Shown: piece by piece, positions 47,907-60,173 of the stretch
How the letters are laid out: the number at the start of each line of letters is the position of its first letter
How positions within the stretch are numbered: the stretch's first letter is position 1
Source: Klebsormidium nitens
Taxonomy: Eukaryota > Streptophyta > Klebsormidiophyceae > Klebsormidiales > Klebsormidiaceae
Length of the DNA stretch: 64,000 nucleotides
Reading direction: 5' to 3'
Assembly: GCA_000708835.1 (NCBI GenBank)
Contig: DF237244.1
Coordinates: 45,412 to 109,411, forward strand
Notes under the pieces: generated by a model
Told to the model about the DNA's origin: nothing
Databases searched by the model: none
What the model saw: the letters and a program-made list of their open reading frames with translations, nothing else
Program-made: the position numbers and the translations under genes

Positions 47907-48350
47907 ACACTTCCGTTTTTTTTCGATCCGTCGCTTTCAAACCCCACTGAGTTCTGCATCAACGCAACTGAGCCGTATATGTCGATTCTGCACCGTTTAT
48001 ATCACTCAGTGGTAATTGCGATTATATTAGCACGGTAACAATGGATTCAAATTTGGGACGCGCATGCAACGCCGATCAGATCATTGGATGTGGACGCTCA
48101 TTGTAAGTTCAAGTGCTTCGGGCAATATCAGAAGAGAGGTGGTCTCAAGTAGTTTGCATGCCTTGGTAGACTCAGCACCACGACGGTCGTTCTCTGCGAA
48201 CATTATCTAGTTAGAGGCAATTCTTGCGCAGACTGTTGTCCACCAACACTTTGTCCGTTCCCGTACAGTCAGACCACCTACGTGCTGGCATGCTTGTTCA
48301 GATGACTCCAACACTAACGCCTCAACTCCCCGCTTCGACTTCGAAAAAGC

Positions 48351-51300
48351 TCAAGACCCAGCCTCGGCGGCGGCCTTCGCCTCCGCAGCCTTCGCCTCCG
48401 CAGCTTTCTTCTCCTTTCTGTCTGTGATGTCCTTTCGATACTCGTCGCTCGCCGCTTCCCACCGCGCCGCCTCCTTCTCCGGACTCCGATAGTCCAGTGC
48501 CACCCACTGTTTCAGCAGCTTCGCGTACGTCTCCCCAAACTCTTCTTCCGCGTCGTCCTTCCCCCAATCAACGTGCTTCTTGACGTAGCACATGAACTCG
48601 TCCGCGCAGTACTCCGCGAGCATTCGGTCCCCCATCCTAGTCGCCAGCTCGCGCATGCGCGCCTTGCCGACGGCCGCGGCCCAAGCGGCGGACTTTTTGT
48701 GCGCGAGCGCCAGCCCCGCTTCGTCCATCTCTTCACCGAAGCGACCGGTCAGGTGGCCGTCCGCCATCTTGATGAACACGGCTTTGCCGGCCTGCGGTCG
48801 GGTTGCTTTCACAGTGTCAGTCGAAGAAGGCAAATCCTACCAGGTTGGAAGAACGAAAACAAAAAGTGACAAGTCATGGTGGGGATAGATCATGGTGGGG
48901 ATAGATCGGTAGTAATCTGATAAAGGTGATCGGACTCTGGACTGATTGCAACGATGGATTACAGGAGAGCGATCTGTGCAAGAGCGATGACTACAAATGA
49001 GCAAGGGGTCAGACTTGACGTCGGTCTCATCAGTTTTCATGAACCGGGACAAAACAGGGATGTTGACAATCCTCATGCGTGCAACTGGATGGAAGGAAGG
49101 AGTACAAGCCCGTTCACATCCTGAACTGGAGCCCAAAACTCTCAGACCCTTTACCCACCCATCTAGTCCCAAAAACAATTCTCTGAGTTATAAAATTTCA
49201 AACTCACCCTCTCGAGCTCCTCGAACGGTTGGCTCGCCCAGTCCTCCCGCCCTAACGACAGGATGAAGTTCGATGCGTCCCCTGCGTATACGACCCCCTC
49301 CTGACTCTCCTCAGCTAAGGCGCCCAGCGTCTTGCACGCGACAATGCGCGCTTTTAGCGGCGCGTCTAGTTTTGCCAGCTTGAGCAGCTCGGACAGCGGC
49401 TGCGCGTAGGCGTCGCCCGTGCAGTCGCGTGCTTTCCTGTCAGCGGATCGCCGGAAGGGAGCGGAACAGTGTCAGAACGGAGGGGGGACTCACGGCGGAC
49501 TCGCTAGAAACCCCTTCCACCACAACCCCTTCGATCAACGGTCCTGGTCAGTGGACTTGATGAGCCCAGACCGTCAATCCTAGAGATTATATATTAGAGC
49601 TAGGCGGCTCGTTCTGTCAATTTTCGGATGGAGGACGCCGCTAATTCGGTTTAAATAGAACCATGTAACGGTGGACCTGCCCAAAGATTCGAAGCCAGCA
49701 CACTTTTGAAATGGTTGCGAGGAGGCAACAAGCTCGAAAGGTGGCAACCAGCTTGAGCAGAATGAGTTCTCGATCTAGAGGCCGTATTTTGATTCAGAAC
49801 GACGCATGGGATCATGCTTCTGCAAGCGATCGGCACGGGCAAGTACCTCTAGCTGTTTTGCTGCGGGGCACCGGCCAAAGGTGCCACCTTTGGCAGAGCC
49901 CTCCACAAAGCTCTTGCAACTAAAGGAAAAACTAGCAGATCTGGAATCTTCCTCTCCCTCTGGTCAGAGTGTGCTCGTTTCTGGCCTTCTCATTTTGCAG
50001 ATTCATGCCATCAAGAAAGAATCCGCCGCTACTTCAAAGCGTTACCGTGGCCGTGAACCAGGCGGCCATGTTTCGTTTCCAGGGCGCTGCTCTTCAACAA
50101 TGACAACAAGCTCTACATAAGATAAAGAACAAGCTCCGTAAGATAAAGAACAAGCTCCGCAAAAACAACGAGATGACAAACGAGGCCAACCAAGCTTCCA
50201 TCAAATGACAATCAGAAGCGAGATTCACAAACGCAAAGCATCGCGGAAACATCCCCACCTGTTTGCATGGTGGTCAAATAATAGCTGCAGCGCCTTTGCT
50301 TGCAGTTCCGCGGACGACGCGGCGGTTGCCGCCTGCTTCAGAAGATTTGCGTACAAGAAGCAGAACTGATAAGCGCTGAGGTCGTCCTCCGCCCAAGACT
50401 CGCGCTCGTAGTCGTAGTCGTTGCGGCTCTGGCCGACCGTCTCGAGGGCGTATAGCTTGGCACGCGGCGAAATGAGCTCCTGCGTGAGAAATGGAGTTGT
50501 AGTGGGCGGTGAGAAAGGGCGAGCTTGGCGTTCTCTTTCGGTCTGCTTGATCGTCTACTGAAGCACGTTGTCGGAAGTTCTTTTACAAGCTGCTTGGTAG
50601 AAGACAACCGTTGAATTGCTGCGGGTAGGTTTGCTCTGAGGAAGATGACTCGCGACAAGCTTTTGGTCTGGGTCGAGAAGAAAGGAGACCGTGGATGCTT
50701 GGGCAGGGGGGACAAAAGTTCCTGGAGGAAAGGGAGATTGTCGACCTGCCAATGAGGTCGACCATAACCGCCTCAAGCCGAGTTGAGAAGTCTCTGCGTG
50801 AAAAGGGCATCCTCACTCATGCTCGACGAGCTAGGAAGCCAGATTAGGCGGACCTTTTACAAGGGTGAATTCAAACGCCAAAAGAACCGTTTTGGGAGAC
50901 AAGATCTCTTCAGTGAACCGAGTCTAATTGCTGGAAACACGTGCTCTGTTCGAAAGCGAAGGCCGGCAAGGAACATACGCTTGTCTGAGGGTGTGCACAC
51001 AATCATGATGACATGTTTGAAGCAGCATAGCAGCTACTCGGAGCAGCAACCAGCGGACCCAATCCTACAAAACTCAAAACCCCACACCTTTGTCTGCCAA
51101 GGCCTGTTATACGAGACTGTCACTCAGTGCTACGCACAGGAATCTCCACTCATCTGATGGGCTGTTTGCCCCAGACAGACCACCAAGACAAAGCAAGACC
51201 GCTTTCAAAAGACACAGATGAACGAGAGGTGTTGGCACCGCACCTGACTCAGCAGCCATCGCTCAAACCCCGGCGCCTCGAGCAACGTTTCCAACTTCAT

Positions 51301-51544
51301 TAGGTAGCTCAGCTGGTGTAATTGCAGCCCGATGTCGCCCTCGTTCCCGCCCTCCTTCGCATTCCAGCAAATAACGGAGCCTTCGCAATGTGGGGACAAG
51401 CCTCCGCAGAGTGTCGGGGTTCGGGGCTCTACTAGCCATTGCGGTGATCAATCTCAGGCAGTCCCGCATGCGCCAGGTGGCGACGTCTGATACGCGCTTG
51501 CTGCACTCGGCCTTGTGAGTCCCGTTTCTGGCACTCAACGCTGT
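48351..51544 (-). CDS. Unidentified helical (ARM/HEAT-like?) protein
   Basis: Minus-strand exons that join in phase are one ending at 51244, then 50479-50259, 49436-49208 and 48791-48351. Readable text includes LQLHQLSYLMKLETLLEAPG, AKLYALETVGQSRNDYDYER, KLAKLDAPLKARIVACKTLG and TRMGDRMLAEYCADEFMCYV. The protein is mostly amphipathic helix with a Lys/Ala/Glu-rich C-terminal tail. The middle part has the look of helical repeats (LLKLAKLDAPLKARIVACKT), but I cannot name a family. The 5' exon, up to about 51544, is split between two frames. One reads RMRDCLRLITAMASRAPNPD and then LRRLVPTLRRLRYLL. The downstream part needs another frame, CWNAKEGGNEGDIGLQLHQL. This means a frameshift, an assembly indel in the G-rich run near 51350, or a missed splice. 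No start codon is assigned. Confidence 0.6.
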
Positions 51545-54370
51545 GGCAAGGAGGTAGGATAGAGGTTTTATGATATGTATCTTTTCACGAAATATGTGAG
51601 CTTTCATTTGATGAGGAGAGTATGGGCATTTATCTGAATGATAAATTGTGTATGTCATCATTGAGCCTCTCAAAAACCCTTGTTTGCCAAGCTAGAAACC
51701 TTTGACTTCTGCATTTGACACCCTGAAAAGACATTGGTTGGTTACGGATACTGGAGGCCACTGGGTGAACCTTCTCAGTGAAGCACTTTAATAACCTGTT
51801 TGTATGTTTCATTCTGCTTGTCGTCACAGCCTGTGGCCGGCTTTGTTCAAAGGAGTAGTCTGCCTCCATCATGGTCGCCAGAGAAGCTCAGTCTGATAGT
51901 CTATTCCCACTAGCGTCAGGAAGACCCTTTAGAAAACACTTGCTACCCTTGCAAAGGGCGTGTAAGCATCAGCCTAATCCTGCAAAAGATAACAGGTAGT
52001 TGCAGTGGCTATGTGAAGGTCTGAAATGACTCATCACAATTGATGACCAGGCTGAACGTATCCTGATAGCAGGTTGACCTTCATTAGTCTTAAAGTACAC
52101 TTCCGGATCTCCAGAGAGACCAGAAGCGATGTGCAGTACAATTAGTATCATCTTTGTAGCTTCCTTCTCTGCTTCTGAAAAGGGACTGATCAGCAATCAA
52201 TAGCGCAAGCGCACCAACGGTCTGATAATAAACGCCCTTTCTTCATTTGTTCCAGGCTTACATCTGGCATTTTGCGACATACCAACATTTCAATCTTCAG
52301 CAACCAGCCTGAGCAGACATCAAAGTGGACCACCTTGGTACATAACTCACCTGCAATACAGGATGCATTTACACTTCCCGCACCGTTGCAGTTGGTGTGA
52401 GCCTTCGGGGGAAATAGAGTGGCAGCCATCACAAAGGTGAAGTCCATTTGAAGACATGCTGTCTCTGCCCAGCAGCCTGCACTCCTTACGCAAGTATGAG
52501 ATCTGATTGAACCAGGCAAGATAAAACTGAAATGGCCGCCCCTTTTCCAGTCACGCGCGAAGGCAACACAGCAACAATGATCCTCAAGGAAGGTATCTCT
52601 GTGGAATGCTGTGAGATGGCAATGCGGCCGAACTTCCTGTGAATTTTACAATGGCGGGAGTTTGCCGGAGCTAGCTTTACCGAACAGCCTCAGGGGTGAA
52701 CACGGCCCTAAGTGAACACAAATGTCGCCAGTTTTCATTGAAGCAGCAATGGCATTGAGGCGGCCGCGAACGGCCGGGCCGAGGGATCATCCGATCCGAC
52801 CCTAGGCGCGCGGCCGCCAGAAGTAACGCGCGCAACGCGCGCACAACGCCGGGTGCGGCCTAACATAAGCCCTTGCAGGAGTAGCGCAGCGCCTGCAGTG
52901 CCCTTTGGCGCCGACGCCCGCCACTGCTGATCCGCATGGGTTGCACTGAGTCTCCGTCCACCGGAGCCAATGCTTCATATACCGGTGTCAGCTCGTGGGG
53001 AGGATCGCCAAGGTATGGCTCAGTGCGACATTTGGCACTTTCCGGCGTGTGCCACTTAGCTGCTGAGAGCGCGGGAGAACGCCGTACTAAAGCGCAGACT
53101 TATCTGGAATCGTTTCAAGGACGTACGCTTGATTAGACATTGGATCTGCTCGAAGCTAATAGATAGAGTCGACGCTCGGCCAGCTTAATACAAAATTACT
53201 GGCGCGCTGATCCGAAGGTGCATTGCACCTGACAGCTCGCTGATATGTGCTAGTCAGACAAACCCTGGTTGTAGATTCACAATGGTGGGCGCGGTCGCCG
53301 AGCATCCGGTCGCCTTCTCCTGTGTCGTCAGACAAAAGAAAGGATGCAATTCAGAATCAGCGTTTAGCAACCTCGAGTATACGTACGAAATGGCTTACAT
53401 TACGGAGACGTTTATTCCACCTGAATAGCTGCTCTGTAATTCTGCGGTCTCTGAGTTGAAATCCCGTTACCCAAGATATTTCGCTCCTCAATGACGAGAC
53501 TTGCAGAGAGAATCTCGAAGTCGCCTTTTCGCAAATCGACGCTGATCGAATAAAACCAGGTTTAGAGAGGTCGAGACTACGATCCAATCAACGACCGTGA
53601 ATCGGGGGCCTTTCTCTGGACTGACTAAGATCTGCCAAACATGATTTGGTACTCGTTTTTAAAAGCACTTTCTTTCAGACGTTTTGGTGAATGCACATCA
53701 AGGTCAATCTGCCGAAGTGCGAAGGATTTGCCTTCTGCAGGCCCAATACGTTAACATTCATTTCAACGCACGCGGGGGTTTTGGTTGGATTAGACTGAAG
53801 ACCAGCCGCCCTAGTTGAAACCCCGTGCAACATGCGCTTTGCCAGGGGCACTCAAGCATCATTTGCGCGCAAGACTCATCGCAAAGTAGGCATCCAGACC
53901 AGCCGTTTAGGTCGAAGGTCGTTTCATGGCACATTTTGAACGAGTCAACGCCTTTGTGATTAGTCTGCACTGCCATTCCAGACAGGATGTGCTCCACGAT
54001 TGAGCGTGGGTGCCATCACGCAAACGGAGGTTAACTGTCTTATCCTTTTCTGGCAAAATGGCAAAACTTCTACCTTACAGGTACTGGGGGAAAGCATTTG
54101 TCCGATGTGTGTCCTAAAGCCTGTCCAAACCTTCTTGAGATCTAGACAGGCCTTGGAAACTATTGGACAGGTTCTAGACAGAGTCTGGACATGGACTCCT
54201 AGGCTGAGAGTCACGGCCAGACTGCTAGGTCGTGTCTATCCTCCCGCTCGTTCCATCCTGATCAAAGATTGCGCTCCCTTTCGTACTTCGAGAACTTGTT
54301 GAAATCTCTCGAAAGGTTTCTTATAACAAAGCTGACTCAGGCGTCCCATGCACCGTCCGCCCTTTTGCCT
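51545..54370. other. Long intergenic region without a recognisable gene
   Basis: Open frames on both strands are short and lack protein character. A GC-rich palindromic cluster with CGGCCG, GCGCGCGGCCGC and repeated CGCGCAACGCGCGC lies at 52760-52870. A GGGGTGAACACGGCC near 52695 resembles the repeat at 28049-28260. Confidence 0.45.
52690..52920. repeat. GC-rich repeat cluster related to 28049-28260
   Basis: This holds GTGAACACGGCC, then GCGGCCGCGAACGGCCGGGC and ACGCGCGCAACGCGCGCAC, followed by GCCTGCAG- and GGCGCC-type palindromes. It resembles the clusters near 28050, 34900 and 39250. It may be a decayed dispersed element. Confidence 0.45.
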
Positions 54371-57300
54371 TTAGCTCTGCCATTGGCCATACCACTGAGG
54401 CGGATCCAGGCTCGACCCGAGCTCCCCCTGAAAGCCGATCTGCTCCAGCCGCTTCTTCGCTCCCATCGCGGTCCACAAGAAACGGCAAATGTTAGACGAC
54501 AGATTGCACACCACATACTCCGACACCTCCACCATAGCGTACAGCGTCGCCACCAGCTTATCCTGCAGGTCGCGCTTCTTATCGCCCGGCACGTGCGAGT
54601 GCTCGTCCACCGCTTCGAGCAGCGCGACGCTCTTCTCCCAGTCGTACATGACACTGACGTCGGGCTGCAGGCCCACGGACCCGGGGTCCGCTGCGATGGT
54701 GTCAATGACGGTCGCCGAGTCGCTCGCGACGAAGACGGCCGCGAAGTCGAAGCCGCGGGCGCGCTCGCGCGCGCGGATGCGCTTGCCGTAGTCGCTGGCG
54801 GGGCGGTACGCTTTGTGGGCGACCCAGTAAGGATCTGCACCAGAACGTAAGCGAGGGATGGGTTCGCATAAGACAACCAGAAAAGCGATACGGCTCTGCT
54901 GGTAGCTTGCAGAGCTTGCTTTACCTACCCTTCCTCTTCCGAACCGGAGATGTAGCAATTCAAGAATAGTCTATCAGAAACGATGCATAAATGGATGCCC
55001 GTTCCAAGAGCGCTAGAATCCTTAGTGAGCGATCGGTGCCCCTTGCTTTTGTAGCGTAAGTTGGAAAATCAGTGACGTCTTTCCTTTTGGAAGACCCTGC
55101 AAAGACGTCTAATTGGAGCTTATTCCCACCTTCCGCCATCTTGTCCCCACGCCTGATGTGAAGGCCCACCACGGGCGGCCGCCACCGCTCGTACTTGCTC
55201 ATCATTTTGTCGGTCAAGTCCTTAACCCGCGGGACCGGGTTGAAGAGCCAACTAGACGCGAGCGAAAAGAGCATGAACTGCCGCTGCTCGCTGCTCGCGC
55301 GCTCCACGCTGACGTCACGGTCCTCCATGTGGACCATACCTCGAGAGGCCAGGAGGTCCCATAGGCCTGCAGGCAGATCCATACGAGATGGCAGCACGGC
55401 GGAAAGAACACTTAGGACTCTTCTTATCAAGGATGAAGTTAAAAGAAACCGGGAATGGTAACGTGGCAGTATTGGCATCGAAGGGTCGAGGTTGATTGCT
55501 TGCACAGCCATGTTATACTTCAAATATGCAGCGACTAGAGCTGCGATTGAAGTAGGAATTTCTCGAGCACGATTTGAAGGAGCTATTGAGAAGCAGATTG
55601 TTTGCATAGATGCAACCCGTTCTTGCCGCTTATCTCTTTTGGTCTTCCTCAACCGCTGACACAGCCGATTTTTCAAAGCTTCGTATTCTCACCGGCCGGG
55701 AAAGTGTACCGCCAGTCGTACTCCCATCCCTTGAACGCTCGCGCGCGCAGCACCTCCTCCCGACTGAGCGCCTCCCGGGCGCTCGCGTTCTTAAACGGCC
55801 ACTGATACGACGGCACGAACTCGCTCGCGCGCAGGAGCTCCGCTTTCCGGTGTGAACTCCCCGCCGTGCAGTTTGTGATCTCGAAGAAGCAGCCCAGGTG
55901 AAGGTTTTCACACCCCGCAAAGGCCGCCGACTCCCACTCGTTCCCCGGGACAGGGGACCGGGCGACGGGGATGACCGTGCGCCCAGTCTGGAGGCCGATG
56001 ATGAGCGCGCGCAGGAACGCGTGGTAGTTCCACATCAGGCCTGAGGAACAGAAGCGCAGTTTGAGAAACAACATCACTTTCGAAATTGTATCCAAAGCAA
56101 TGAATACTCGACTGTTTACAGATGATATTCTCCTCGACTTTGCAACCGCTGAATCAACTTTCGCTCAACGAGAGTTCCTGCAATGTCTCGATGGAATTCG
56201 TATGAGTTGGGAGGGCTTCGCTGACTCGGGACTTCGGAACGGACGGAATCGATGACTCCAATCAATTAATAGGCAAAAAATCCATTTCCTCGATCCGTAC
56301 ACCACAAAGAAGAAACCTGGATCACACGGTATGACAAACCTTGATAACTTGATACACCGAATCGAACAGATGTTGCTGGCCCGATCACAACGGAACAGCG
56401 GAACGCCGGCCCGAGCTCACCCGCAAGGTCCATCTCAACGACGAGCCACTTCGCGTCCGCACAACTGTCCGGGAACTGCTGCGCCTGGAGGAGTCCGTGA
56501 ACCAGCTCGGACGCGGCGGACGTCCAGCGGAGGGCGGTCGGGGGGATCCCCTGGAGAGCAAAGATCACGGGTTTGGTTTAAAACGTCCCACTTCTGTAGG
56601 TGATACAAGGTGCCGTAACACATCGGCGATTGCTTCTGAAGCGGATTTGGTATTTTCAAGTTACTTGGCATTTCGGTGGTCGTAATTTGGCCGTTGCTTA
56701 GATTAACCTTATTACGTTTTATCGAAGAGGAGAACGAGAGCGGGTTTCAAGGGTTGAGTGCAGGGATCGTCCAGGACGAGAATAAGATTTGCATCGTTCG
56801 AAAGAGTGGAAGTCTCGACAGTTCCAACTGAAATTCAGCAGGGTGCGGATTCTGCAAAAACGTTCTTCGTACAACCTACGACTTCAGGCCGCACCGTTCC
56901 GTTTCTGCGGGCGTCTGCATCCCACGTCCTAAGAACCTTCTGACATTTGATCTTAGGGCCATCCTGATGAGATGTGAAAGAACTTTGTCCTCAAAAAAGG
57001 CTGGCTAGCGTTGCTTTACCGGTGTCACGTTTCCCGGCGGGTGCCAACTCTTCCGCCAGGTCGCGGACCTCCTCTCGTGCTTCGCAGCCTCTGTGACGTG
57101 GCCGAACGTCGCGGGCGCGGGCGCACCGCGGAGTGCGGCTGCTGCGCGCGGCGCCCCTTTACGGTGCCCGCAGTCTGGCACGTCCAGGTCAACATGCGGT
57201 CTTGACAGCCTGTGAAAACGAGAACTCATGAAACTTATCAGATGTTCGACTTTTGAATAGCTTAAAGTAACTTCTTGCACATCTTTGAAATGCCCATTGC

Positions 57301-58166
57301 CTCAGGAAGAGTTCACTGAAGTCCCCAGTGTTGCTTCTCCATCTTCTCTGGCCTTTCAATCATGTCCGAAGGAGGACCGTTAACTTTCCAAAGTCGAGGC
57401 TCGATCAGCAGTTGCTAAATCAACGGCCGCTTGTTTTTCCTTTCCTGAAAAGGCCTGCAAAGTCAAGCGGTCTGCACTGACTTTCAAAAGCATCAAGGCT
57501 ATTGATCGAAAGTTTCTAGCTAGAGTCAGACTCGTTGGTCAATACGTATTCGGAAAAAACTTCATTAAGGAGGCGTAAAGCAGAGTCTTGTTCCAACTCG
57601 ATGACCTCCGGTAATCACAGCGTTCCAATGTTTCTTTCTTCTTCTCTTTTGCTGACTGCTTCGTCGGTCAGCTTCATTTTAAGCGTCATCTCTCACCTTC
57701 CCAAGCTCGCGATCTCAACCAAAACGTCCTCCTCAACGCGCGCGCGCGCGGCCTGCCCCGCGCCCCGAAACATCCCCAAGCTCAAGACCGCCACGCAAGA
57801 TAGGAGCAGGAGAAAGAGCTGGGCCAGGCCGATCCGGGCATGGCCCTTTCCTCCCACGACTCTAGTTGTCCTTCCCACCAGGGCGTAAGCGGCGGCATCC
57901 TTTGGGAAGGCCATGAGGGCGTCTTTAACAAAGAAGGCTGGGTATGAATTCCTGACTTTGACGGGTCGCAAGAGTGGCGGACGAAAGGTTACCAGCAGCC
58001 TTTCTGAGCTTGCCAAAGAAGTTTCCTTATAGGGAGGGGTAGACTGCGCTAGGGACTCTGATGCACACCCTGTTCCGTTGGCTGCGAAAGCGCCCCTCTG
58101 AGTTAGTGTACTGCAGGAAGAGGAGGGCACTTGAAGGATGACTGTGTCGTGGAGAGTGTTCTTCAT
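54371..58166 (-). CDS. Fucosyltransferase-like glycosyltransferase (GT23-like), type II membrane protein
   Basis: Six exons (58166-57697, 57209-57020, 56550-56421, 56040-55693, 55366-55130, 54834-54371) join in phase and give 612 residues. After a cytoplasmic stretch of about 110 residues comes one hydrophobic anchor (ARIGLAQLFLLLLSCVAVLS), the layout of a Golgi type II enzyme. The catalytic region contains WLVVEMDLAGLMWNYHAFLR, GLQTGRTVIPVARSPV, VVGLHIRRGDKMAED, AAVFVASDSATVIDTIAAD and YVVCNLSSNICRFLW. The H-x-R-R-G-D-K motif, the VASD segment and the final SS-x-x-CR segment follow the order of alpha-1,6-fucosyltransferase (FUT8, family GT23) and related nodulation fucosyltransferases. GDP-fucose as donor is an inference from these motifs. 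The start ATG at 58166 is the first in frame. It is divergent from the related gene at 60174. Confidence 0.8.
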
Positions 58167-60173
58167 TATGCCGAGTGTTCAGACACTTTGAGATTGCAGC
58201 CGCGTACTGATTCAGACGTCGAAGGAGGTCTCACATTTGCGTCGAGCGCTTAGCAACGAAACGAGCTTGGAAGCGAGAAGAAGACCGAAGAGTCAGAATT
58301 GAAGGATGCAATCGCAGATCCCGTTTCTCCGCGCGAGGCTTTCAGAGGGAGCAGTACAGTTCTGGCTTCCGACCATTCGAGGGGCCTGTTGCTTTCTGCC
58401 GGTTTACAAGAACTCATAAAACCTCGCGACAGTTACTTCGGCCCCTCAAGGGTCTCGATCGCGGACCTCGGCTTGTCTTGGCGTTGAACCTTTCTTTGAA
58501 GAGTCTCGTCGAGCTTTTCAGACTGGCAGCAGAAGCAGCTGACAAGTGCTCAATGTTCCAGCAAATCTCGTAAACCCTCGTTTCCACTCGCGGTCCCCCA
58601 AAGCAAGGTAAAGTCATGACGAGAGTTACGAAAACGAGAGGGACTCACAGATATGAGCAAGCGGATTCGTTGCAGGCTCGTTTCGCGCAAGGCTGAGCAG
58701 AACGATTCTCGAAGCTTTGACGGGCCTAGTCTTTGCAGCTCCGGGGCGAGTAACCTGCAGATTTCGACTCGGGACTCAAGTCCACGTGTCAGCTTGGGCT
58801 GTGGAGCAAAGAGATGGCCTCGGAAGGCAATCTAAAATTGGAGGAGGAACCGGCAATTCTGGCAGAACCACACGGATACACCCCAACTGAGTCTGACGCG
58901 TCATTACCTCGTGATCGAAACGAGGTGGAATTTCAAAAGCCGCCTCAGGCCCAACTAAGGACACACCTCGGATCAGCTGAGCACAGGTTAACCAAGTGAA
59001 ACGCAAAAAAGCTCCTCGATGACAGCCAGAATGTACACCTTCATCTCGTACTCTTTAGTGTCTCCGAAATTGCAGAAGAACGCTCGAGGTTTCGATGACG
59101 TACAGTATGCAATAAAAGAAAACCTGGACTCTTTTTCGGACGACGAGGCGACCATGTAGATTCATACCTGTGTCCTGGTCTCACCTGAACATTGCTGCAT
59201 GCACTTGACCTTTATTTAGGATTGTATTTTTGGATTCTAGAAAAGAAGGGAAGAAAGATCGAGGAAGGGAAGGCCGAGCAATTCTGCGACGTACATGTAC
59301 GCAATCTTACGCATGTGTGCCAGCAGGAAGCTACACACTTCTTAACAGCAATACATCATCAATTGCAGACGTCGTGGTGACCGGTTCTGTAAAGCGACCT
59401 AGCGACGATCGACTGCCATCTGCGCAGATGCATGCATGTCTTGCGACTTCGTCAGTACGGAAAGCAATTTGAATTGGTCAAGGTGAACAACTTGAGCTGT
59501 AAAAGATCCTCAGTTTGACCGAAGGGACCGATCTCAGCAGCTGCTTTACTCGAGAGCAGGCTTTCACCGTGGCCTCATTGCAAAAGACGTTTTCGACTTC
59601 TTGCCTGCGCACTCATCTTCGGATCATGTTATCCTTCTTTGTAATTAGTTACCTCAGCTAGAGTTGATCGTAGCTTTCTCTGCTATTAGAAAGAATGAAA
59701 ACGATCCTGATGACAATGCTGGTCCTGTAGATTCGCTGACAAAGCGGCTTGAAATAACCAGAAAGAAGGCAACTCTATATATATGATGCTAATTTCGTGG
59801 CAGATTGAGAGCTGAGATTCGGCAGCATTGCAGAGCTATGTCCTAGTAGTAGTAGTAGTAGGTAGATGTCCAACGTTGGAAGCACCGCACCACATGCAAG
59901 CCAATGCTGTCACATCAGGAAGCGTTGGCATGACAAGACGTCTCGGTCCTGCCCCAGCAGTCCGAGTCAGCTTTATGAACCTAGGCTCTAGGGCGCTAGC
60001 TAACCACACCCAGATCTCTTTGGTTCTGACTTCTTACCGGTCTCGCCTGCTGGCTAGGAAGCTAAAAGCTAAAAGCGTTGCCAGACCAGAAATGCTGCTC
60101 ATATAAGTCCCGTCTGATCTGAGGCTCTGTTAGACCTACAGCCCAATTTGGGTCCACCCTTGATTTCCTTGCC
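58167..60173. other. Divergent intergenic region between two glycosyltransferase genes
   Basis: Two kilobases separate the starts of the head-to-head genes. The region has no recognisable gene. A short (AGT) microsatellite is at about 59845-59866. Confidence 0.5.

Larger units (their letters stand above)
47010..48350. other. Intergenic region with SINE-like sequence and assembly gap
   Basis: The RING gene and the gene at 48351 are convergent across this stretch. It contains the tRNA-like element at 47650-47730 and the N run at 47738-47906. I see no protein gene. Confidence 0.5.
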
